Assembly: GCA_947482115.1 (NCBI GenBank)
Contig: CANKII010000003.1
Span: 310,001 to 374,000, forward strand
Reading direction: 5' to 3'
Source of the DNA: Fibrobacterota bacterium
GTDB taxonomy: Bacteria > Fibrobacterota > Fibrobacteria > UBA11236
Length of the DNA stretch: 64,000 nucleotides
Each line of letters opens with the position of its first letter. The stretch's first letter is position 1. A program made the position numbers and the translations under genes. Positions 25,721-33,695 of this stretch are shown piece by piece. Below the pieces are notes generated by a model. It did not search any database. It was not told where the DNA came from and saw nothing but the letters and a program-made list of their open reading frames with translations.

Positions 25721-26817
25721 TTGGAATTGTTCTTCGGTAAACGTCGATAATAATTTCCGGAACGGGAATCCAAAGTTCCATCCGCAATGTGCGTCAGATC
25801 GGAAAGCAGCAAATCGGGCCGGATCGCGCCTGTCTCCCAATACGCGTTTCCACCTTCCGCACAATGATGGGCATCGTTCTGATAAACATGTTCTTCGCGA
25901 AACGCCCGAAATTTGACGGAGCGCGATTCCATCGATTCCAAACCGGCGAGTGAACGCGCTTCACCCGCATTGAGCCACAAATCCGCTTCACGTCCTTTAT
26001 CCAAAACGCCTTCCAGTCCCAGAGTCAATGCGCCCGTGTGTCTGTCGTCTTCCCAGAGATAGTGAATGCCCGCATCGCGCAACAACTGCGCCACATAACT
26101 TCCCCCACCGGAAACGAACCATTGACCGCGCCAGCCCAATCCCACAATTGCAGTGGGCCGTCGTTTTCGCATCTTCATTCCGGCTTTCAAGGAGTCATAA
26201 CCATGTCGCACCACCTCAAAGAGTGAATCCGCCATGCGTTCCCTGCCGAACAGAATTCCGTAAAGACGCACCCACTCGGCACGGCCCAGCGGATTATTTT
26301 CCAGCCACTCCGGCGTGGCCAATGCGGGAATGTGCAAAGCGTTCGCCTTTGGATTCAAAGAGGAAACGCCGCCCGGCGGGTACGAATAAAGAATGACATC
26401 GGGATGCAAGGCAACCACGCGTTCCCAATCCGTTTGCGCATCGGAACCCACTTCCGCCCACGCGTGGCGTTTACCCATTGCTCGTAATGCGGAGTCGCAA
26501 ATGAAGCTCGCCTGATCAACACCCACAATGTGATCGCGCAAATTCAGCACTTCGAGATACCCCTCATGCACCGAGGTCATGCAAATCACCCGGTGCAGCG
26601 GGATGGAAAGAACTTTCACACGGCGATCAATTTTGGAAGGACAACGGCCTGCGGGACACAAGGCATAGGTTGTCGTATCCTTGTTCACAAAAATCCGCAG
26701 ACGGACAAACCCCTCCGCGGAATCCAGCGAGAAGCTCCGGGCATAACGCAAGGGCGTGGCAAAGGATGCAACTCCGAAGAGCTGCATCCCAAGTGCCATG
26801 CAAAATAACCGCCTCAT
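25717..26817 (-). CDS. btuF: Periplasmic B12-binding protein of the ABC importer
   Basis: 366 residues with signal peptide (MRRLFCMALGMQLFGVASFA). The TroA/BtuF-like bilobal fold shows HRVICMTSVHEGYLEVLNLRDHIVGVDQ, WERVVALHPDVILYSY and TAIVGLGWRGQWFVSGGGSYVAQLLRDAGIHYLW. An extra ~70-residue N-terminal stretch with CPAGRCPSK precedes the lobe. It lies 32 bp after the surface lipoprotein gene in the riboswitch operon. Confidence 0.85.
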   Translation of the reverse strand: MRRLFCMALGMQLFGVASFATPLRYARSFSLDSAEGFVRLRIFVNKDTTTYALCPAGRCPSKIDRRVKVLSIPLHRVICMTSVHEGYLEVLNLRDHIVGVDQASFICDSALRAMGKRHAWAEVGSDAQTDWERVVALHPDVILYSYPPGGVSSLNPKANALHIPALATPEWLENNPLGRAEWVRLYGILFGRERMADSLFEVVRHGYDSLKAGMKMRKRRPTAIVGLGWRGQWFVSGGGSYVAQLLRDAGIHYLWEDDRHTGALTLGLEGVLDKGREADLWLNAGEARSLAGLESMESRSVKFRAFREEHVYQNDAHHCAEGGNAYWETGAIRPDLLLSDLTHIADGTLDSRSGNYYRRLPKNNSK

Positions 26818-26849
26818 TTCGATGTTTCCATTTTTTCCAAAAGTAGGTC

Positions 26850-28187
26850 TTAGTACGCCACCTTTTTCACCTTGGTCGTGTAGCCATAATCAGTGCTGTA
26901 GGCAACATAACCCGAATGATCTCCCGCAGGGACAAAATCAAAAATATCCGCCGACAGGCTTTGCGCGGTGACCACATTTCCCGTATGAATGCGTTGTGCC
27001 AGATCGATTTTCTCCACGCCGCCCGACTGATCGTAATTCGCGATTCCGGTGATATACCATGTGCTGCCAACAACATGCGCCGAAAGGGCATTTTTAAAGT
27101 GCAGGGGGATCGTGGACGTAATCTGTTTTGTCGTCGCATTTATGACCACGACCAAACCGGTATCCACAGCGGAATACTTGTAGTTCAACCGTTGAAGGGC
27201 GACGAAAACATAACCGTTAAAGGACGTAACCCAAGCCATGCGAGGAGCCGGAGCCGCAGTATCGACAGGATGATGCGACACATACTGCGAAAGATCGATG
27301 GAATCACGTGTTCCGCCGCCCAGTTGCGTGGGATCGAGGATTAACATGTATTTCGAATCATAGCGGCTGACAAAAGCCTTGCCGTTGGATATCGCGATGT
27401 CATAAGGATTGCTTCCAGCCTGCACGTTGAATGTAACGTTCAGGTTCGGCGCATGACCCGTAAATCCCGTAAGTACGCCCGTGGTACGATCGAACAGAAA
27501 AACCTTGCCTGTGGCTGTGTCTGTAAAATTATCCGAGCCAAAGGAGATCACACTTTTCTGAATGGATTTGTTCGTGAGATCCACCGAGCTGACGGCTCCC
27601 TGAACATAATTCGTTTCCGTAATGATGAGGTGATTGTCCTGGGTAAAGGCCATGCTTGAGGGCGGCAACTGCTCGGAATAGTATGCGGTTATTTTGCCCG
27701 TGCCCGTATCAATGACCGCGACACCGGGATTGGTTGAGGATCGGTTCGCAACGAAAATCTCGCCGCCACGGACCAGCATTTGGGAGACATCTTGGAGACT
27801 GTCCTTCGACACACCCACCCAATGGGACACCGTAAGAGTCACGGATGCCGTCAGAATCGTGTCGCTTTTTGCGGTCACCGTATAGGTGGTGGTGGCGAGT
27901 TCGGCGACGGGTGTTCCTGAAATGATTCCGGTGGACGTATCCAGCGACAAACCGGAAGGAAGCGCGGGACTGATGGAATAATGATGCACCCCACCGGTGG
28001 TGAAATGCGGCGTATCGCTTGCGATGGCAACATTAGGTGCGTAAAATGCACCGGGAGTGGAATAGGAAAATCCCGACGGGGACGGTTCCTTGTTGCTGTC
28101 TTTGACGTCATTGAGAATGTCGCAGGCTACGAACAGGCTTGCGCCGAGAAGGCAGCCGGCGAGGCCTATAAAGGTTGATGTTTTCAT
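26850..28187 (-). CDS. Surface lipoprotein with Ig-like domain and beta-propeller, BtuG-like candidate
   Basis: 445 residues. Lipoprotein signal with lipobox LFVAC (Cys22). Residues ~55-120 form a putative Ig (He_PIG) domain: YSISPALPSGLSLDTSTGIISGTP and TTTYTVTAKS. From ~130 to the end are repeated blades of a YncE/quinoprotein-like propeller (VAVIDTGTGKITAYYS, SNPYDIAISNGKAFVSRY, GLVVVINATTKQITSTIPL). It sits between btuB (27 bp) and btuF (32 bp) under the cobalamin riboswitch. Bacteroides BtuG is also a surface beta-propeller lipoprotein that captures B12 and caps BtuB, so an equivalent role is the best inference. BtuG itself lacks the Ig-like domain, and orthology is not proven. Confidence 0.7.
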   Translation of the reverse strand: MKTSTFIGLAGCLLGASLFVACDILNDVKDSNKEPSPSGFSYSTPGAFYAPNVAIASDTPHFTTGGVHHYSISPALPSGLSLDTSTGIISGTPVAELATTTYTVTAKSDTILTASVTLTVSHWVGVSKDSLQDVSQMLVRGGEIFVANRSSTNPGVAVIDTGTGKITAYYSEQLPPSSMAFTQDNHLIITETNYVQGAVSSVDLTNKSIQKSVISFGSDNFTDTATGKVFLFDRTTGVLTGFTGHAPNLNVTFNVQAGSNPYDIAISNGKAFVSRYDSKYMLILDPTQLGGGTRDSIDLSQYVSHHPVDTAAPAPRMAWVTSFNGYVFVALQRLNYKYSAVDTGLVVVINATTKQITSTIPLHFKNALSAHVVGSTWYITGIANYDQSGGVEKIDLAQRIHTGNVVTAQSLSADIFDFVPAGDHSGYVAYSTDYGYTTKVKKVAY

Positions 28188-28214
28188 GTTTTTTCCTTGG
28201 GTTTGGTTTGTTGT

Positions 28215-30179
28215 TTACAGATTGATGGAAAGTGTGATGGAATAATTGCGTCCGCTGCGGATGCTATAGGCGAAATCCCGGTATTGGTTGTTAAGAAGAT
28301 TGCGGGCGTCAAAACCCAGAGAACTTCGACCCTGTCGCGCATCCAAATGAAAGCCCCAATCCTCCTGAGAAGATCGACGCGTGTCCGCAAGGTTGATGTC
28401 TCCGGAATAATAAGGACCCTGAAAATCAAGCATCGGTCCGGTGGTGATTGCAACGGCATGAAATTTGGACTTCCAGAACATTTCCACATGTCCCTCAACC
28501 GGACTTTGATACGCAGGCCAATACCCCGCAGCTGGACCGCCCAAAATGCGAAGACTTTGCAAGGTGAGCGATGTGCGCGACTCGAAATGGGAAAACCCGA
28601 TCCGATTTTCGGCTTCAACACCTACAGCCCGATAAGCAGGTCCGTTTCCATATTGGAGAAAGGGACTGGCTCCGTAGGCCTGCAAATGGATCGGATCTTC
28701 GTAGCGATGCCAGTATGCCGTGGTTTGAAATTGAAAGACGTTTTTCCGGAAGTCATGCGACAGACTCAAGGTCCGGGTTTTTTGCGGATCCAATTTCAAG
28801 TTGGGACGGATTCCATTGTTGTCTCCCAATAATTCCTCCGAGGAAGGCGCCTGTTCTTCATAACGGCCCAACGCTTCAAAGGTCCCGATAGGTGTACGCC
28901 ATTGGATTCCACCGCGCAAACTCAACGGCATCAACATCCGTGATGTGGCCGCGATGGAATCCGGATTCGGAAAATCACTTATCCGGCTGGCATCGAATTG
29001 AACCCATGAACCGCGAACGTCTTCGGTCAACGCCAAGTCTCTCGTGATTTTTTCGCGCAAGGCCGTCCCCAATTGAACTTCCTTACGAGTGGCGGAAGGT
29101 GAAACGAAAGGCCGATTATAGGGCGTGGCCGTGGGCTCCACATTTTCATGGCTCACGCGTGTGTCCGCGCCTAAAACCAGTTTTTGCATTAACGGAATCG
29201 ATGCTCGCAGATCCGCTTCCAACGCGGTGGCAGCACGCGCTGCTTCATAGGATGCATAACCCAAAGACTGGCCGGGGTCACGATAAGAGTCGTTGAAATG
29301 ATGCGCTTGCACTCCAGCTCCCACTTCAGCATGACCCGGATACGCTTCGATGCGGTAAGCACCCATCCATTCATTATGCCGCGTGTATGCTTGCGCATTG
29401 AAAACTGTGTTGGGAATGCCGGGATATTCCTTGAGGTAATCCAGCCACAATACCGACAGGGTTTGATTGAAGGAAAAATTGTCCTTGCGCAGCGAAGCAC
29501 GCGCGCCACGACTCCAATAGGCATTGTTGTTCATGCGCTGCCACGCATCATCTGCGTTGTAATACACCGTTCCATTATCGGTAAAAAACGGATAATCGTT
29601 TTGGGCTGTTTGGCCTTCGGCTCCCACCGTCCATTTCCATACCTTTCCACCATGCACCGTCGCCGCACCTTCGACCGTGGAGAAACTGGCGGCGCGACTG
29701 CGAAGTTCCGCATGACTCGAATCGGAAGATTGCGTGGACAAATCGATGCGCGCCAGTGAACCCGGATCTCCCGCTCCAAACGCATCAAAACCGGAACGCG
29801 CTTCGACACCGGAGAACCACAACAAAGGCCATTTTGCGAGATCAGGATTTTGACCTTCCTGATTCAACCGCATTCCATCGAGATAAATGTCCACGGCGGA
29901 AGCGTCCGAACCGCGGAAACTCAATTCGGAATAACCGCCCAACCCGCCTTCTTCGCGCACGTGAAATCCGGGAAGCGTTTTAATTGCATCTTCCAAGGAC
30001 GCAAAACGCTGCAACTCACTTTCATCCAAACGATGAGTATTGGCAGGACCGGATTCCACACGCTGGCCCTTGGCACTGCTTTGTGGCAGATCCACGGTAT
30101 CGCGATCGGTGGCTTGAACAGGTGAAAATATTCCACAAAACAGCAGCGCTACCATGCAAAATGTCACGCAAAACGACAT
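28215..30179 (-). CDS. btuB: TonB-dependent outer-membrane receptor for vitamin B12
   Basis: 654 residues. The start at 30179 is chosen because a signal peptide follows at once (CVTFCMVALLFCGIFSPVQA); upstream codons to 30392 lie in the riboswitch leader. The plug domain shows LQRFASLEDAIKTLPGFHVREEGG and ELSFRGSDASAVDIYLDGMRLN. The 22-strand-type barrel ends with YRDFAYSIRSGRNYSITLSINL, an aromatic-poor but typical last strand. It imports B12 with TonB energy. Specificity is strongly supported by the leader riboswitch and by btuFCD in the same operon. Confidence 0.9.
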   Translation of the reverse strand: MSFCVTFCMVALLFCGIFSPVQATDRDTVDLPQSSAKGQRVESGPANTHRLDESELQRFASLEDAIKTLPGFHVREEGGLGGYSELSFRGSDASAVDIYLDGMRLNQEGQNPDLAKWPLLWFSGVEARSGFDAFGAGDPGSLARIDLSTQSSDSSHAELRSRAASFSTVEGAATVHGGKVWKWTVGAEGQTAQNDYPFFTDNGTVYYNADDAWQRMNNNAYWSRGARASLRKDNFSFNQTLSVLWLDYLKEYPGIPNTVFNAQAYTRHNEWMGAYRIEAYPGHAEVGAGVQAHHFNDSYRDPGQSLGYASYEAARAATALEADLRASIPLMQKLVLGADTRVSHENVEPTATPYNRPFVSPSATRKEVQLGTALREKITRDLALTEDVRGSWVQFDASRISDFPNPDSIAATSRMLMPLSLRGGIQWRTPIGTFEALGRYEEQAPSSEELLGDNNGIRPNLKLDPQKTRTLSLSHDFRKNVFQFQTTAYWHRYEDPIHLQAYGASPFLQYGNGPAYRAVGVEAENRIGFSHFESRTSLTLQSLRILGGPAAGYWPAYQSPVEGHVEMFWKSKFHAVAITTGPMLDFQGPYYSGDINLADTRRSSQEDWGFHLDARQGRSSLGFDARNLLNNQYRDFAYSIRSGRNYSITLSINL

Positions 30180-30189
30180 GCGCCCTTTC

Positions 30190-30210
30190 CCCGTGTGTCT
30201 TGGACACGGG
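30190..30210 (-). promoter_or_regulatory. Hairpin between riboswitch and btuB start (possible expression platform)
   Basis: A 7-bp stem CCCGTGT/ACACGGG with a 7-nt loop ends about 10 nt before the btuB ATG. Its 3' arm runs into GGGGAAAGGG, the likely ribosome site. A B12-dependent switch could use it to hide or expose translation initiation. No T-run follows, so a terminator is unlikely. Confidence 0.45.
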
Positions 30211-30302
30211 AGGAGTGATGCCTTCGAATGCGGGGGAGTTTGGAAAGTACGGGGAAAAGACACCCGTAGCCATCCACCCTCGCGCCCGAAGAGCAGTTGA
30301 TA

Positions 30303-30505
30303 ACCTACAGGTGAGTCTTCTGGCTTGCGGTTTGAGGCGTGTGCCCCGAATCTCTCCGGCCTTCCCATCCTTGCGGACAGTGGCCTGTTCACCTTGCACC
30401 GAACGGTGGAGAAATCCTTAACCGCTTACAGCGACGAGCTCGCTCCCGATTCTAACGGGATTCCTCGTTATGTCCGCACCATGGCGGACTTCCTATAAGC
30501 GGACA
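30303..30505 (-). ncRNA. Cobalamin riboswitch
   Basis: Reading the minus strand 5' to 3', the conserved blocks of the cobalamin aptamer appear in order: GAATCCCG with AGAATCGGG, CGCTGTAAGCGG (30422-30434), GCCACTG (30378-30384), GGGAAGGC (30359-30366), and the B12 box AGCCAGAAGACTCACCTG (30308-30325). They follow the RF00174 arrangement, and the leader ends ~125 nt before btuB. In known examples cobalamin binding lowers expression of the downstream transport genes. The five-gene operon downstream fits. Confidence 0.93.
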
Positions 30506-30542
30506 GGAAGATAATTAATGGCAGGATGCAAACGACAACGGA

Positions 30543-32093
30543 TTATTCCTCCGCCCGCAAGGCGCGCAAATCGGTTTTACCCTTGTAAAAAACCTTGAAA
30601 GCGATGTTTTCACCAATCGCGAGTGTTTTCACGGCATCGAGAAGTTGCTTGGGTTGCTTCACTTCCTGAAAAGAAACATCGGCCTTGCGTTTGTAATCGG
30701 TGATGACCATGCCCTCCAGCATTCCGTTTTCTGCTGCGGGGGATCCGTCCATCACTTCGACCAGCACCACCCCGGAAACTTCTTTCGAGATTTGATACTT
30801 GGCACGCGCATCCGTGTCCACGGCAACAAAACGAAGACCCAGTTTGCGGGAGCTAAAACCACCCGAACCATCATCCCCCTCGGATGCCGCAGGGGTTGAA
30901 TCATTCTCATCTTCGCCATCGCCCGGCTTCGCTCCGACTTTCACATCCAAAACCATTTTCTTTCCATCACGCCAGATGTCAAAGGCGTATTTATTGCCGG
31001 GTTTTAGATCCGCCACATGATTGCGCAAGTCCGCTGCATCCTGAACCGTGGCACCGTCGACCTTGAGGATAATGTCCCCGCTTTTAAGTGCGCTCTTGGA
31101 TGCCGGAGAATTGGGAGCGATGTCGCGGACAAGGCATCCCTGCGGACTTGGAAGCCCCAAGGCCCCCGCCAGATTTTCATCCACATTGTCAATGCCGATG
31201 CCGAGAAAACCGCGCGTCACCTTGCCTTCATAAATCAAATCCTCCGCCACCTTGACCGCCATGTTGACGGGAATGGCGAAGCTCACACCCATGAAGCCGC
31301 CATTGCGGGTGTAGATGCTGGAGTTGATGCCAACAACTTCTCCGCGCAAATTGACCAGCGGCCCTCCGGAATTTCCGGGATTGACCGCGGCGTCGGTTTG
31401 AATAAAATCCTGATATGAGTCTCCACCGAATTGATCGCGACGGCCCTTTGCCGAGACAATGCCGGTGGTCACCGTATTTTGCAATGCAAACGGATTTCCT
31501 ATCGCGAGAACCCACTCCCCTATTTGCAACTTGCGCGAGTCTCCGAAATCCACCGGTTTCAGATCTTCCAAGGGCGCGTCGATTTGGATTACGGCCACAT
31601 CCACTTTTTTGTCCACGCCCACAACTTTTGCGACATAGGTTTTGTTGTTGCCGAGTGCAACCTTCACAATGTCTGCGCCTTCCACGACGTGTGCGTTGGT
31701 GAAGATGTATCCCTCTTTCGCCACGATAAATCCGGAACCGCCTCCGAGGGGAATATTGCGCTTGGGGGAATTGTCTTCGGGCGCATTCGGTTGTTGCGGC
31801 ATCCCAAAAAATTCAAAGAGCGGATTTTGCTGTAGTTGCTGTTGCTGGCTCCATTTCTTTTCCGTGGTAATGGACACGACACTGGGTGTCACCGCCTCTA
31901 CCACCTTGCCGAACAGGCGGTTCAACTCATCCACTTTTCCGCCATCAGTTTGAGCACCCGCTCCTTTACCCAATTCAATGCTTCCACGCTTGGGCCGGGC
32001 AGACTCCTTTGAATCCTTCGAAAAACCCGTCAAAGGCAGTATGGCGCTGAATACACAAACAGTTAAAAACGGTTTCCATCGAATGTTTTGCAT
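30543..32093 (-). CDS. htrA: HtrA/DegP-family periplasmic serine protease
   Basis: 516 residues: signal peptide, trypsin-like domain with triad His135 (NAHVV), Asp165 (VDVAVI) and Ser242 (GNSGGP), then two PDZ domains (~300-385 and ~410-510). It degrades or refolds misfolded envelope proteins. Residues 82-112 form a glutamine- and proline-rich LA-loop-like insert (QQQQLQQN), as in DegP. An acidic linker, DGEDENDSTPAASEGDDGSGG, separates the PDZ domains. Confidence 0.94.
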   Translation of the reverse strand: MQNIRWKPFLTVCVFSAILPLTGFSKDSKESARPKRGSIELGKGAGAQTDGGKVDELNRLFGKVVEAVTPSVVSITTEKKWSQQQQLQQNPLFEFFGMPQQPNAPEDNSPKRNIPLGGGSGFIVAKEGYIFTNAHVVEGADIVKVALGNNKTYVAKVVGVDKKVDVAVIQIDAPLEDLKPVDFGDSRKLQIGEWVLAIGNPFALQNTVTTGIVSAKGRRDQFGGDSYQDFIQTDAAVNPGNSGGPLVNLRGEVVGINSSIYTRNGGFMGVSFAIPVNMAVKVAEDLIYEGKVTRGFLGIGIDNVDENLAGALGLPSPQGCLVRDIAPNSPASKSALKSGDIILKVDGATVQDAADLRNHVADLKPGNKYAFDIWRDGKKMVLDVKVGAKPGDGEDENDSTPAASEGDDGSGGFSSRKLGLRFVAVDTDARAKYQISKEVSGVVLVEVMDGSPAAENGMLEGMVITDYKRKADVSFQEVKQPKQLLDAVKTLAIGENIAFKVFYKGKTDLRALRAEE

Positions 32094-32223
32094 GGAGGTA
32101 TCCTTTCAGCTTTTGGCGATATTTTACAAAGCTCCTGCCTTTTCACGCCACTTTCTCCAAAGGCGGGCCGGGGGAATTAGCTAGTTTTGCCTCCTCTTTA
32201 CGCTCTTTTACAAGGAAAAAATC
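32094..32223. promoter_or_regulatory. Divergent htrA/gnd control region
   Basis: 130 bp between divergent genes. It holds AAGGA before the gnd ATG, AAAGGATACCTCC before the htrA ATG on the minus strand, and AGCTAGTTTTGC at 32179-32190, a motif that recurs before the genes at 35669 and 37197. No matching -35 was found at 17 bp. Confidence 0.4.
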
Positions 32224-33648
32224 ATGGCAGCGCAAGCGGATATCGGACTGATCGGACTGGCGGTAATGGGTGAAAATCTCGTGCTCAACATGGAAAGCCG
32301 CGGTTACACGGTGGCCGTTTACAATCGCACCACCTCCAAGGTGGATGAACTGGTGCAGGGACGCGGCAAGGGCAAGAAATTGGTGGGCACTCATTCCATC
32401 GCCGAATTCACCGCCTCGTTAAAGCGTCCGCGCAAGCTCATGTGCATGGTCAAGGCCGGCCCGGCCGTGGATGATTTGATCGAACAGCTGCTTCCCCATC
32501 TCGAACCCGGCGACATCATCATTGACGGTGGCAACAGCTTTTTTCCCGACACCATTCGCCGCACAAAATATCTCGAGTCCAAAGGTTTCCTTTTCCTCGG
32601 TGTGGGCGTATCCGGCGGCGAAGAAGGCGCGCTGAAAGGTCCGTCCATCATGCCCGGTGGTTCAGTGAAAGCCTGGCCGGATTTGAAGCCCATCTTCCAG
32701 GCCATCGCTGCGAAGGTCGGCCCGAACAACGATATTCCCTGCTGCGACTGGGTCGGAAACGACGGCGCCGGTCACTATGTGAAAATGGTGCACAACGGAA
32801 TTGAATATGGCGACATGCAACTCATCTGTGAAGCCTACTCCATGATGAAGCATTTGCTCGGCATGACTCCGCCCGAAATGAGCGAAGTGTTCGCGCGCTG
32901 GAACAAGGGTCCGCTGGATTCCTATCTCATCGAAATCACCCGCGACATTCTCGGCAAAAAAGATCCGGAAACCGGCAAGTGGCTGGTCGATGTCATTCTC
33001 GACAAGGCCGGACAAAAAGGCACGGGCAAATGGACTTCACAGAACGCATTGGATCTCGGAATTCCGATTCCAGTGATGATGGAAGCCGTGGTGGCGCGCA
33101 GCCTTTCTGCATTGAAGGACGAACGAGTCGCCGCCAGCAAACAAATTTCCGCGCCCGCATTACGCACACAGGCGGATAAGGAAAAATTCCTACAGGCGAT
33201 TCACGATGCGTTGTATGCTTCCAAGATCATGTCCTATGCACAGGGTTTCCAATTGCTTCGTTCCGCCGCGGGCGAATACAAATGGGATCTCAACTATGGA
33301 TCGGTTGCGTTGTTGTGGCGCGGCGGTTGCATCATTCGCGCACGATTCCTCGAGGAAATCAAAAAGGCCTTTGATCAGGAACCCGGACTCAAGAATCTGA
33401 TTCTTGCGCCTTACTTTCAGAATGTGTTAAAGGGCGGAGAGAGCAACTGGCGTTGGGCCATTTCCGAAGCCGTGCTTTCCGGAATTCCGATTCCGGCATT
33501 CACCTCGGCACTCTCCTACTTCGACGGTTATCGCAGTGCGGATCTTCCCGCCAATCTGTTGCAGGCACAACGCGATTATTTCGGAGCGCACACTTATGAA
33601 CGCACCGATAAACCCGGTTCGTTTCATACGGAATGGCTGGATGGATGA
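32224..33648 (+). CDS. gnd: 6-phosphogluconate dehydrogenase, decarboxylating
   Basis: Oxidises 6-phosphogluconate to ribulose 5-phosphate, CO2 and NAD(P)H in the pentose-phosphate pathway. 474 residues: IGLIGLAVMGENL (nucleotide site), YNRTTSKVD, IIIDGGNSFFPDT, FLGVGVSGGEEGALKGPSIMPGG, catalytic HYVKMVHNGIEYGDMQLICEAY, and the C-terminal YAQGFQLLRSAA and WRGGCIIRARFL. AAGGA precedes the ATG. The stop is immediately followed by a 46-bp perfect palindrome. Confidence 0.96.
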   Translation: MAAQADIGLIGLAVMGENLVLNMESRGYTVAVYNRTTSKVDELVQGRGKGKKLVGTHSIAEFTASLKRPRKLMCMVKAGPAVDDLIEQLLPHLEPGDIIIDGGNSFFPDTIRRTKYLESKGFLFLGVGVSGGEEGALKGPSIMPGGSVKAWPDLKPIFQAIAAKVGPNNDIPCCDWVGNDGAGHYVKMVHNGIEYGDMQLICEAYSMMKHLLGMTPPEMSEVFARWNKGPLDSYLIEITRDILGKKDPETGKWLVDVILDKAGQKGTGKWTSQNALDLGIPIPVMMEAVVARSLSALKDERVAASKQISAPALRTQADKEKFLQAIHDALYASKIMSYAQGFQLLRSAAGEYKWDLNYGSVALLWRGGCIIRARFLEEIKKAFDQEPGLKNLILAPYFQNVLKGGESNWRWAISEAVLSGIPIPAFTSALSYFDGYRSADLPANLLQAQRDYFGAHTYERTDKPGSFHTEWLDG

Positions 33649-33649
33649 T

Positions 33650-33695
33650 TAGATAATTGTAGGGGCAACCGGCCGGTTGCCCCTACAATTATCTA
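33650..33695. repeat. 46-bp perfect palindrome between convergent stops
   Basis: Every base from 33650 to 33695 is mirrored; each arm contains AATTGTAGGGGCAACCGG. It begins 2 bp after the gnd stop and includes the TAG stop of the convergent sugar dehydrogenase. It can act as a bidirectional terminator, but its core TGTAGGGGC is shared with the inverted repeat inside hrpB (48126-48174), so it is probably a member of a dispersed repeat family. Confidence 0.85.

Noticed and set aside
30180-30392. Longer start for btuB
   Set aside because: These codons cover part of the riboswitch and expression platform and do not encode a signal peptide.
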